64,000 nt of DNA from Naumovozyma dairenensis CBS 421 (taxonomy: Eukaryota; Ascomycota; Saccharomycetes; Saccharomycetales; Saccharomycetaceae): the NCBI RefSeq assembly GCF_000227115.2, contig NC_016484.1, positions 248,001 through 312,000 on the forward strand, given 5' to 3'. Below are positions 1 to 8,739 of this stretch, in pieces. Below the pieces are notes generated by a model. That model searched no databases and had not been told where the DNA came from. It saw only the letters and a program-made list of their open reading frames with translations. Position 1 is the first letter of the stretch, and every line of letters starts with the position of its first letter. The translations under genes were made by a program, and so were the position numbers.

Positions 1-1096
1 TTGTAAAACCTCTTCTTCCACATATTGCGCATGTTATAATGACGAGAATACCGTCGTATCTTTTAAAAATTGCTTCATTGTTTTCATTCTTGCCCACCAT
101 ACCACTACAACTTGAGATTGTAGTTGGTGCAGTAGACTTTTTCTTCATATTAAGAATAGCTGTGTTCTTCGGTGTTATACCTTTCCCATCGATTACGTTA
201 TCTGTATAATTCCTTCCAAATGATTTTAGGTTTGTATTAGAAGTAGAACTTGACCTTGGGGTTGCTTCTAACAGAGAGAGATCTAATAATTTACCATGAC
301 TTTTACTTCGTGTATGATAGGGATGAGATTGAACATTTGTCCCAGTAGACAATGGGGGTCTATTATTATTATTATTATTATTGTTATTTGCAGTTGACAT
401 GGACATTGATAATCCGGAGGAAGATCTAGGTACAAAATCATTGAAAAAATCGAATGATGAGTTTGAAAGATGTTGATTTCTTTGTTCTAATTCAAATTTT
501 TTCCCTTGTAATTGATTTTCATTAAATTTTTCAATTTTATTTAATAAATCCTTATCATCATGTAATGTTTCTATCACTTTCAATTTCGCATCTGTCCTCT
601 TAATTTCTCTTCTAATATCATCATCTTCTTTATGATTAATCATTATATGTAAGTTTAATTTATCTAATATTTCATTTTTCATAGTTTTAAACTTCAAATT
701 ATTCATGAAGGTGCTTGATCGTTTTTTCTCCTCTTGCATTTGTGTTGTTGTATCCTTGTTAGGAAGAATGGTTATTGATGAGGAAGCATTATAGTCAGTA
801 ACATCCAGTGGTTCATTTGCCATATTAGGATTGTTATGACCATAATCAGGATCATTCTCCCCACTTGATAGCCCCAAATCACCTGGGGATTTTGGTGTAG
901 CTACTTGATAATAGTTTGGAGAGTTACTATTAGAATCCATATATTTTTTTGGTAGTTTTGAATCATTAGTTTTTATCTTCTTTAGTTGTTGATTATTCCT
1001 TGAGTTTGAAGTTGAATTTGATTTTGAATTGTTAGTATTATTTGAATTTGTCAATATCGATGAAGATGAGGAACTATTTTGATGAGAACCTTTCAT
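1..1096 (-). CDS. Partial gene, low-complexity N-terminus, possible C2H2/Ahc1-like zinc finger (C-terminus outside window)
   Basis: A minus-strand reading frame opens at the ATG at 1096-1094 and stays open for about 365 codons to the window edge. There is no in-frame ATG between it and the upstream stop. The first part is rich in Ser, Asn and Gln, with an N8 run near 360-380. A charged, possibly coiled-coil middle section follows. The last visible residues form a hydrophobic strand leading into C-A-I-C-G-R-R-G-F-T, which looks like the first half of a C2H2 zinc finger. I recall similar Cys-x2-Cys-Gly fingers in fungal Ahc1-type (ADA complex) proteins, but the second half lies outside the window, so this is only a hint. 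The fast-evolving tail alone does not allow a name. S. cerevisiae gene order (SPO13, MIP6) gives no support for a specific orthologue here. Confidence 0.6.
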   Translation of the reverse strand, partial: MKGSHQNSSSSSSILTNSNNTNNSKSNSTSNSRNNQQLKKIKTNDSKLPKKYMDSNSNSPNYYQVATPKSPGDLGLSSGENDPDYGHNNPNMANEPLDVTDYNASSSITILPNKDTTTQMQEEKKRSSTFMNNLKFKTMKNEILDKLNLHIMINHKEDDDIRREIKRTDAKLKVIETLHDDKDLLNKIEKFNENQLQGKKFELEQRNQHLSNSSFDFFNDFVPRSSSGLSMSMSTANNNNNNNNNRPPLSTGTNVQSHPYHTRSKSHGKLLDLSLLEATPRSSSTSNTNLKSFGRNYTDNVIDGKGITPKNTAILNMKKKSTAPTTISSCSGMVGKNENNEAIFKRYDGILVIITCAICGRRGFT

Positions 1097-2976
1097 TGTG
1101 CTATTCGAAAATAATGGTATTCTTGATATCTTCTTTATTTTTATGTTTGTCGTTTATTAAATAAAGAAGGACGAGGGAAGATTCGAAACAAAAGAAGATC
1201 TCAATGAAAATAAAAGAATAAATGAAAAAAGAAATAATAGTGATATATACAGTTTGAGAATTTCCACTTTTGATCAACAGTCCATAGAACTTGTCTCAGG
1301 AACGATGAGAAATTTGAATAATGTTAATGAATCTTGACGGTAAAAATAGTGGTATCCACGAATGATCCAGAATAAATTTGCTTATGTCCTTTTTCCTTTA
1401 GAATCTGCTGCCCGCTTCTTTTGTTTGTTGTTTATTGTTGTTTTTCGCCACCGACAGTTTCTTTGTATCCAAGAAAAACAAAGAATGCTCTCTGTGGTAT
1501 GGTATCGTTCCCCATTTCAGAACCCGAAAATTCGGAAAAAAAATTGGGAGATGTTTTCGTACGACATTTTGTCAGAGCCATCCCAGATGCAACTGAATGA
1601 ATTCACGAAAATTCGGCACAGTATTTGAAGTGATGGGGCATGGAGGAAGGTAGAGAAAAAGTCCCAGAAAGCGGCTGAAAACTAAGCTCCTGAACCGCAA
1701 TGGCAGGTTAACCCAAAAAACTGTAAAATATGATTTGGATATAGTTTTGAATCTTGATTTTCTGACGAGAAGACTATAAGATTCTTATGAAATGTATGAT
1801 TTTGTTGCTTCCTCTTATCTAGTATAAAAATGATAACTAATAAAAGATATAAAGTAACGACTAAAATGTTTCTAATTCCAGCTCGACCCTTAGTCCTTTT
1901 ATATCTTTCAAAATTATTTTATCTAATCGCTTGCCTGTCATAGTTAGCTTAGATAATCAACGAGCTTATTTAATCATATTTCGTTCTGGAACATTTGATA
2001 ATTTGGGGATCATATTGTATAATAGACGTACTCCTTAATCTTGTGTTACTCCTTATGTTATTCTGTTTCATTGTAATGCACTGTGTTACTAAAATAGGAG
2101 TAGGATAAAGATTGGATAGGACAATAATAGAATGGTAATAGAATGTGAATAGGGATAGGATAGAAATACAGGAGATAAAGTAAAGTTAGTAGTATCTTAC
2201 TTACATTAGCTCCTAATTAGTTTCTCCACATAATTACGGCTTATGATAATGATGATAAAGTAATAACTTGGTAAGTCAAATAAATTACTAGAAGTTCATA
2301 TAATATCTCGTTGAAGTCATGCATGCATAAACAAAATTCGTAATCATGAACACCGCTCTCAAAGTCCTTTCGATAGGTGCTCCGCAGGACACTCTAAATA
2401 CTTGTAGGTTTGATTAGGAGAGGACCTAATCCAGAAGCCCTGAGTAAACAACTCAGCAAAACCATACAACTTAACCGACCCAATACATAACTCTTGTACG
2501 CATGGCCGGCCGAAACCGTAGACGTGGCTGCAATCAAAAACAAATCTTAATAATAATAAGATAACACTTGCATGGCATTAGACTTAATTCAACAAACGAT
2601 ATTCAATTATAATTCAATAAACGTTATACAGCTACAAACATGTATGGTGCATAACATAGTTCGGGTCATTACTTCGAACCTGGTGAACTTCATAATAATA
2701 ATTCGCTCGGAAGCATCCTTTCTCATATTTTCTCTGATCCTGTAGTTGTAATTTTCCATCCTAAAAATTGATTATGTTGTTATGAATTATAGTAAGAGCT
2801 AATTTTCCTTATAATGTGTGTAAAAAGGTTCGTCTTTCTTAAAAATAAATATAAAAAAATATATAAGTATAAAAATAATATCAGAAAAAATAGGAATTGA
2901 AACTTCGAGTTATTGGTCTATTTATACCTTTCTTGATGATGAAACAGAAACACGAAAATGTGACTTAACGCTGGCA

Positions 2977-3001
2977 GACACGATAATTCAACTATCGTGT
3001 C
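2977..3001. repeat. Perfect 9-bp inverted repeat with 7-nt loop
   Basis: GACACGATA (2977-2985) is exactly complementary to TATCGTGTC (2993-3001), leaving ATTCAAC as the loop. It lies 40 bp before the direct-repeat pair and could be part of the same degenerate element. Confidence 0.7.
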
Positions 3002-3040
3002 GCGTCGATGCCTGTAGTCTTACGCGTCTCTACCATTTTT

Positions 3041-3261
3041 GGTAATCATTAGTTCGTGTCCTTGTAGAAGACGATGTACCAAGCTTGATATCTGTATTCT
3101 TACCATAGGATATTAATAGTACCTTATTAAAATATCATTCCAGCATTTACCAGGTTCGGTAATCGTTTCGCGTCATATTAGAGGACATTGTACCAAACTT
3201 GATATCTACACATTTACCATAGGATATTAATAGTAATACTTACTACGAATATCGTTCCAGC
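3041..3261. repeat. Two imperfect tandem copies of a ~105-bp unit
   Basis: Unit 1 spans 3041-3145 and unit 2 spans 3158-3261. Both start with GGTAATC and contain the nearly identical cores GATGTACCAAGCTTGATATCT and CATTGTACCAAACTTGATATCT. Both share TTACCATAGGATATTAATAGTA and end in ATCnTTCCAGCA. The period is about 117 bp, with scattered substitutions and small indels. No protein is encoded. Confidence 0.75.
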
Positions 3262-3416
3262 ATAATTCTTGACTTGCTTTTCTAAAACGACTCATAACAT
3301 CATGACAGTAATTACTCAAATAATAATAAATAAACATACTTCTTTGTGAAACTTTGGCATGACGCCTAACAGTTCGTAATCCTAATCGGATATACTTACA
3401 AAACCAGTAATATTAA

Positions 3417-3497
3417 GGCAACTTGGCCGAGTGGTTAAGGCGAAAGATTAGAAATCTTTTGGGCTTTGCCCGCGCAGGTTCGAGTCCTGCAGTTGCG
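3417..3497 (+). tRNA. tS(AGA): tRNA-Ser (anticodon AGA), acceptor stem irregular
   Basis: The sequence starts GGCAACTTGGCCGAGTGG (A box). Its anticodon loop has AGA between the arms AAAGATT and AATCTTT. It has the long variable arm typical of serine tRNA (TTGGGCTTTGCCCGC) and a B box GGTTCGAGTCC inside a perfect T stem (GCAGG/CCTGC). A T-rich tract follows as the Pol III terminator. There is no intron. The 3' acceptor strand reads AGTTGCG, so the 5' GGCAACT pairs at only six positions and one base seems to be missing relative to the yeast tRNA-Ser(AGA) I remember (82 nt; here 81). If 3497 is the discriminator G, G1 has no partner. It may be a functional variant, a decayed copy or a sequence error. 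Confidence 0.9.
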
Positions 3498-3798
3498 TTT
3501 TTTTTCTTTCTCTATTATATTATACGCTCTTTTTTTCCTTCTCGTAACTGACGATGTCAAAATGACAGTAAAATACAGTGATAAGACACCGGGTCTGTCT
3601 TGATATCAGCAAAAAATACAGTACGTACTTAACTTGGTTGGGTTACAGTTCATTTCCCGGGACATTGATACAATTCTATAGAGGTATACCATATAAATAT
3701 GAAGATATTTATTGGCAAAGTGGGTATTTCTTTTTCTTATTTAAAAAATGCATTTAGAAAATCAATAATTAGCTAAACAGAGAATTTAGGACCATGTA
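3498..3798. other. Spacer between tRNA-Ser and SPO13-like 3' end
   Basis: The spacer begins with a T-rich tract that serves as the Pol III terminator. After that there is nothing recognisable. Confidence 0.5.
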
Positions 3799-4730
3799 TT
3801 ATTGTCGTACTATTATATGTTGCTTCTGTACGCTTGAACAATACGATGACGTAAATGATTGAAAACTGTCCCTATCTATAAGATCTGAATTAGACAAAGA
3901 ATCGATATCTCGGTCCAAATTAACTTTGTGTTTGTCTCTTTCCATCTTCCTTCTTATCCTAGACAAATCTAAAGCAATGGAAGGTGGTAATTGTGGAGGT
4001 AAAGGTAAAGATGGGTGTCTTATGATCTCTTTCACTGGACACTTTAAAGTAGTAAGGAAATTTGCAGATTTTGGTTCAGTTATGTCATTCACAAATCGTT
4101 GCTCTTGTGCACGTGTATTCAAAGTGCCACTTATCATCCCTCCCTCTCTAGTGATAATGGCTCTATTTTCCTTCCTTCTTAATAATACTGAACTCATTGG
4201 CAAAGGAATTTCACTTTCCTCTGAAACATGACTGAGATTAAAATAGTTTTGGGTAAGTGGAAGGGGAGTGGAAGTGAAATCTAGGTGGTTGTTCTAAAAT
4301 CTTCTAATTTTAATGATGTTTCTTCGGTAATTCGTTCCAATTCTGTAAAATTGGGTAAATATTGTGCCCTTAAGACATCATTACTATGCTTCCTTTGAAC
4401 ATAATTCCTACATCCATTTTCATAGTTTTGGAATCTTTGGAAATCTACATTTGTCTCCTTATTATATCTTTCTGTCAACTTGGTTTCATTTTCTTTAGTA
4501 CCTCCTTTATTAACAATTTTAGTTATGGATTCTGTTTTTTTTAGCTTTTTGTTGTAGTTCTTTTCACCTTTTTTCTTATTTATCCTAACTGGTGAGACTT
4601 CCTTAATAATGTTAATATTACCAACTTTCTCAGTAAGTGGTTGCTGTTTTTTGTCTTGTATTATCTTTTGGTATTTAAACTTTGGAATGTCATCTTTATT
4701 CTCAGATCTTGTCCTTTTTCTAAGTTTCAT
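3799..4730 (-). pseudogene. SPO13: SPO13-like meiotic regulator, split by a -1 frameshift
   Basis: Two minus-strand frames abut here. The first, 4730-4281 (149 codons), starts with ATG and is rich in Lys and Arg. The second is open from 4293 to 3799 (164 codons) in the -1 frame, without an ATG near its beginning. Joining them would give about 311 residues; S. cerevisiae Spo13 has about 291. Position and orientation fit: in S. cerevisiae SPO13 follows ARD1, VPS29, DIA4 and RPL27A, with SPO13 and ARD1 divergent, as here. Spo13 binds Polo kinase Cdc5 and protects centromeric cohesin in meiosis I. Just after the junction lies T-S-T-P, a possible Polo-box S-[ST]-P site. The shift must lie within about 12 nt (4281-4293). 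No intron signals are present. Assignment rests mainly on synteny because Spo13 evolves fast. It may be a true disablement or a sequencing error. Confidence 0.65.
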
Positions 4731-5701
4731 ATTAATCCAATATTCGTACTTCTACAGAATTAGTTAATATATTTGGATTATTTAACGTGGGGAAACAATT
4801 AATTAATTAGGTATTCCAGGAACCAATTATCCTGTGCATGTAAAAAGAAACATTAACCTGTATTTTTGTCACTATTTTGAAGATATCCAGGCTGTTTTCA
4901 GCTTCAATTCTTTATTGTCACCATAAAATGGTACAAAGTTGAGCTCAGCGGGTAAATTTATTTTTCCGGCGTAGTGACACCTTAATGAAAACTATGGACG
5001 TAATGCTATAAGAAATGAGTAAACCTTTGAGGAATAATTGCTTCTGATATAATGACCTATATACCTACACAAGTGCTATCGTACTTCGAAATTACCATTT
5101 TATAATAAATTCTACGGAACAGTATGTAGCTTCCGGCAGACCTGTTGCTAACCCAAGAGACTCCTCAAATAAAAAATAAAATTTTGCTGGTTTTTCAGTA
5201 GCGAGAGTTCATTGACTGACAACGGAGAAAGTAGAAAATGAATTTACTTTGTACGAAGAGATGAGACTTAACTTTTTGATTTAAATATCGTCACCTGTAT
5301 TTTTTACTTCGTTGCATTTTTATTACAGTTGTCTGGAAATGACGCTTTCATTGTGTTTCTCTCTTTGTTTTAGCTTCCCCCCCTTCTATGAAAAATACTT
5401 CTCAAAGCAAGTAATTAGTCTTGTAGCCTGCACCATCATCGATTCATTTAGTTGGAGTATAGCATTTTTAACTTGTTAAAACCTGCTTCTCTAACTCTCA
5501 ATTAAATCAATCGTGCAAAAAAAGAACTTCCGCGGCCAACTCCGACATCGTTTTGTCTGCACTCACAATATTTTGAAAAATTTACGTAACATTCATTATC
5601 AATATGAACTAAGCTAAGTACAATCGAGTTTCAATAACAAATAAATGCTCAAAGGATAAAAGTATATATTCCTTTGAGAAGATACTCAACTCGCCCTAAC
5701 C
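4731..5701. promoter_or_regulatory. Divergent SPO13/ARD1 intergenic region
   Basis: About 970 bp lie between the two divergent starts. A Reb1-type site CGGGTAA is at 4949-4955. I found no exact URS1 (TAGCCGCCGA), which would be expected for an early meiotic SPO13 promoter; only a weak CCGGCG at about 4966 is seen. No gene is visible. Confidence 0.4.
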
Positions 5702-6426
5702 ATGCCAATTACCATTAGAAGGGCTACCATTGAAGACATCATTTGTATGCAAAATGCAAACTTGCATAACTTACCAGAAAACTATATGATGAAATATTAC
5801 ATGTATCACATCTTATCATGGCCAGAAGCTTCCTTTGTTGCTACCACGAAAGATTACGATACTGCAGGGAACTGAAAATAGATGATGGTGAGGACGCGAA
5901 AAATTAGACGATGAGTTATTATGGAAGATGATATAACAAGAAATCAATTAAATTAGATCCAGCTTACCTTGCTCCAGGTGAAAAATTAGTTGGTTATGTA
6001 CTTGCTAAGATGAATGATGATCCTGATCAATCCAAGGAGGCACCAAATGGTCATATTACCTCTTTGAGTGTTATGAGAACGTATAGAAGAATGGGGATTG
6101 CTGAGAAATTAATGAGACAAGCTCTTTTCGCATTAAGAGAAGTTTATAAAGCTGAATTTGTTTCTTTACATGTGAGAAAATCAAATAGGGCTGCGTTGCA
6201 TTTATATAGAGATACTTTGGAATTTGAAGTGTTAAGTATTGAAAGTAGTTACTATCAAGATGGTGAAGATGCTTATGCCATGAAGAAGGTTTTAGATTTG
6301 AAAGAATTACAAATTTCAAATTTCTCTCATCGATCATATAATGCTAATGAAAAAGTCGAAGATGACTTAGAAAGTGACCTATTAGAAGATATTATCAAGA
6401 AGGGGATTGATGATATTGTCGTATAG
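5702..6426 (+). pseudogene. ARD1: ARD1/NAA10, catalytic subunit of N-terminal acetyltransferase A, interrupted by frameshifts
   Basis: The first 55 codons (5702-5872) encode an almost canonical Ard1 N-terminus ([20 protein letters not shown] onward) and end at TGA 5873. Reading resumes in another frame from about 5941 ([20 protein letters not shown]) to the stop at 6424-6426. This second part contains the acetyl-CoA loop R-R-M-G-I-A (about 6085-6105), [13 protein letters not shown] and the acidic C-terminus, all close to S. cerevisiae Ard1. The 5870-5940 segment is the poorly conserved acidic insert. Its sense appears to move through all three frames ([24 protein letters not shown]), as if several single bases were missing. 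No splice sites fit. NatA (Ard1-Nat1) acetylates Ser/Ala/Thr/Gly N-termini at the ribosome. This copy would yield only a 57-residue fragment unless the sequence is wrong. Confidence 0.85.
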
Positions 6427-7416
6427 GAATGGACACGTAGGAAGCCATATACGTTTTGGTATAATATATACAAGTATTAACTCTGCATTAATTTTTAATA
6501 GTTTTATTCATCCGGGAATAGTATATAAAGTTCAAGACACACGTCTAATCAACCCCCAGGTTGCCAAAGCTATGCAATGAACGATGCTTACAATTAGCAA
6601 ATATTCAAAACAACTGAACAGTTCTTTTTCGAAAACTTAGCGCTTGATTCCCTTGTGTAGGCAAACTTACATCTATAAATATCAGGTGAAAGAGCTCATC
6701 TCACTAATTTACTAAGTTTCGTAGGTCCAAACTCAATATAAAATTTACATAACAAGAGGTAACAATTATTTAACTTTTATCTTTTTTGAAAAATCAGACA
6801 ATAAAAAAAAAGGTAGCTTGAGTTTTTCCACACCGACAAACTATTGTTTGTCTCGAGCCAAATGCACTCACAATCATCATTTAAAGATAAAAGGAAAAAA
6901 CTTCCTTAGTTTTTTTCATTAAATGAAAGAAAATATTAAAAAGAAGCTTAACCAAATTCTTCATGAAACAATTGAAAAATTGTAGACGCCTTTTATACGA
7001 AAAAAATCACTCAACGTTTATTTCGCCAAACGCGAAAGCGAAATCTGAAAAGAAAATTGGGAATATCGTACATCACGAACACATTACTAACTAAAAGTAG
7101 GGTATCTGGTATTTTTTACGAATTTTAGCCGCCATCGAAGATGGCCCATCGTATCTTGTTTAATACTTGAATATTATTGAGTGGGAGGATTGATAAGCCT
7201 TGTCGTATTATCCAGTTCTCCACTCATCTACGTACTGTAACTGCCTTATACTAGAATTGCTGCCTTTCCATCCGCCTTTACAAAATAATCTATAATAGAA
7301 TATAGTTGTGTTCTTATAAACTTTTTGATGATCACTTAGTATAACAATACTTTCTCCAATTATGTGTCCGTCGTCTCTTAAAGGTATCATATTTTAAAAC
7401 TCCCTCCCTCAAATGT
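6427..7416. other. Long convergent ARD1/VPS29 spacer
   Basis: Almost 1 kb lies between two convergent 3' ends. I see AT-rich DNA, a URS1-like TAGCCGCCAT at 7126-7135 that is not in a promoter position, and no reading frame with family features. The 60-codon frame at 7208-7390 shows nothing recognisable. Confidence 0.4.
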
Positions 7417-8440
7417 CTATTCCTTCTTATAAACCACCTTATCCACTTTCACATCTCCATTAACAAAGATGTAAATATATAATGTGCATACAGACCCTTG
7501 TATATCAAGTAGGCAAAAACTTGGAACATTCGAACCATTAATATCGAATTCAGACAAGTCAATATCTCGTTCGGTAATCTCAGGCTCTTCTTCTTTTGTG
7601 TTATTTTTATCATTGGTAGCATTACCTTCGGTATCATCTAAAACCTTTCCAACACCGTCAGAGTTATTAGCTTCCGAGGTTCTGTCGGTAGCTGCCTTGC
7701 CAACTTCCTGTTTTTCATCATTTTTAGATAATGCATGCTTATCTACGGCCATCACTTCTTCTCTTTTAGAGTCCACTTTCTCGGAAACATCAATATCACT
7801 CAAATCTCCCATTACAGGCCAATCGGTATTAAATGCTCCAGTACAACTTCCAGGATTAACAAAAAACTTCCCCTCCAAAGTGTATGCTTCCACATTATGA
7901 GTACCACCCCATAACATTATATCCACATCCAATTGACGAGCTAACGTTAATAATGATAAGGGATCATTCTTCGGAACGATAGTATACCCACTACAACAGC
8001 CAATCTTAAAATCACCTTGTCTAATAATGGTATTTATTGGTATTTCATCCTTACGTACTTTTTCATTGGCTCGTTTGGATGATGCCATAATTGGCGGGAA
8101 CGCCGTATCAAATTCACCTCTAATTATGGTGACGTTTGGTGATATTTGATTGACAAAGTTCAAAAATTCTGATGATCTGGTACAATTGCCCAATAGGATT
8201 ACTTGTGAGATTTTGTCTGGAACACTAAGTAGCTTTTTAAATTTAGCAGGTAAATCCTATTTCAATAGAGGAAAATTCATCGAAAATAATAAATGTATAT
8301 GTCGAGTAGTTTTGTAACTGTTAGTAATTTTTTGTTTCAATATAGGGGAGTCGAGTTTTCATAACGGAACAATAGTGAGATAAAGAACATACAATCGAAC
8401 GATCTGGAATATGAGCGTCACTTAATGTGAGAAGTAGCAT
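7417..8440 (-). CDS. VPS29: VPS29, retromer subunit, two exons
   Basis: Exon 1 (8440-8393) encodes MLLLTLSDAHIPDRSI. The intron (8392-8257, 136 nt) has GTATGT, a TACTAAC branch site at 8326-8320 and an AATAG acceptor. Exon 2 (8256-7417) continues with DLPAKFKKLLSVPDKIS. The product is about 295 residues; S. cerevisiae Vps29 has 282 and also carries an intron. The metallophosphoesterase-like fold is visible in SDAH, the LLGN stretch, RGEFD, GCCSGY, WGGTHN and NPGS. A variable acidic, Lys-rich insert (about residues 165-250) precedes the conserved C-terminus (NGSNVPSFCLLDIQG). Vps29 binds Vps35 in the retromer core, which returns Vps10 from endosome to Golgi. Its neighbours DIA4 and ARD1 match the S. 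cerevisiae chromosome VIII order. Starting at an internal Met of exon 2 would lose the conserved N-terminus. Confidence 0.95.
8257..8392 (-). other. VPS29: VPS29 spliceosomal intron
   Basis: 5' splice site GTATGT (8392-8387), branch site TACTAAC (8326-8320), 3' splice site TAG (ending 8257). Splicing is phase 0 and joins Ser-Ile to Asp-Leu-Pro, the junction expected from the S. cerevisiae protein. Confidence 0.93.
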
Positions 8441-8739
8441 GTTTTGCTTGTTTGCGGGGCCTTTTCTTGATTACTTTCAGTACGATTTCTATTAATCCTT
8501 TCTGTATATCTGTAGATGTTAGTTTTGAACCGCTGTAAAACATAACTTTAGTTATATTTTTCGCTTTCAACCATATAGCGTCTAATGTTTGGAAATTCTT
8601 AGCTAAAAAGACCAACAGAAAAGCTACAATAATCTACAATACTCAACAAATTTAAGAAATATATGCGGTATATGTCTATTACTTTTTTTTGGATTAACTA
8701 TATTATTTACAAATTAACTTTATTATCTTTGGTAAGTCA

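Larger units (their letters stand above)
1097..3416. other. 2.3 kb gene-free stretch with degenerate repeats upstream of a tRNA gene
   Basis: No convincing gene is visible. The stretch holds a less AT-rich island at about 2340-2530, with a chance-length open frame of about 65 codons on the minus strand. It also holds a 9-bp perfect inverted repeat (2977-2985 with 2993-3001, 7-nt loop) and two imperfect direct repeats of about 105 bp (3041-3145, 3158-3261). A location just upstream of a tRNA gene is typical for remnants of Ty/LTR elements in this family. I could not recognise LTR ends or gag/pol motifs, so the origin remains open. Confidence 0.5.

Noticed and set aside
1362..1628. 88-codon frame upstream of the first gene
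   Set aside because: Composition is random-like and no homologue was recognised.
2083..2330. Solo LTR of a Ty1-like element
   Set aside because: A short match to a remembered LTR segment (GAACTTCTAGTA on the minus strand) was seen, but no TG...CA ends, target duplication or primer-binding site could be defined.
4275..4300. Programmed ribosomal frameshift in SPO13
   Set aside because: No X-XXY-YYZ heptamer or Ty-like CTT-AGG-C site in the overlap, and neighbouring loci show similar base losses.
5865..5945. Intron in ARD1 joining the two halves
   Set aside because: No GTATGT-like donor or TACTAAC branch site. The gap is only ~75 nt and its content resembles the acidic Ard1 insert read in shifting frames.
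7208..7390. 60-codon minus-strand frame between ARD1 and VPS29
   Set aside because: Just downstream of VPS29, no similarity or signal; probably chance.
7417..8193. VPS29 starting at an internal ATG of exon 2
   Set aside because: It would lose the conserved MLLLTLSDAHIPDR start supplied by exon 1 with proper splice signals.
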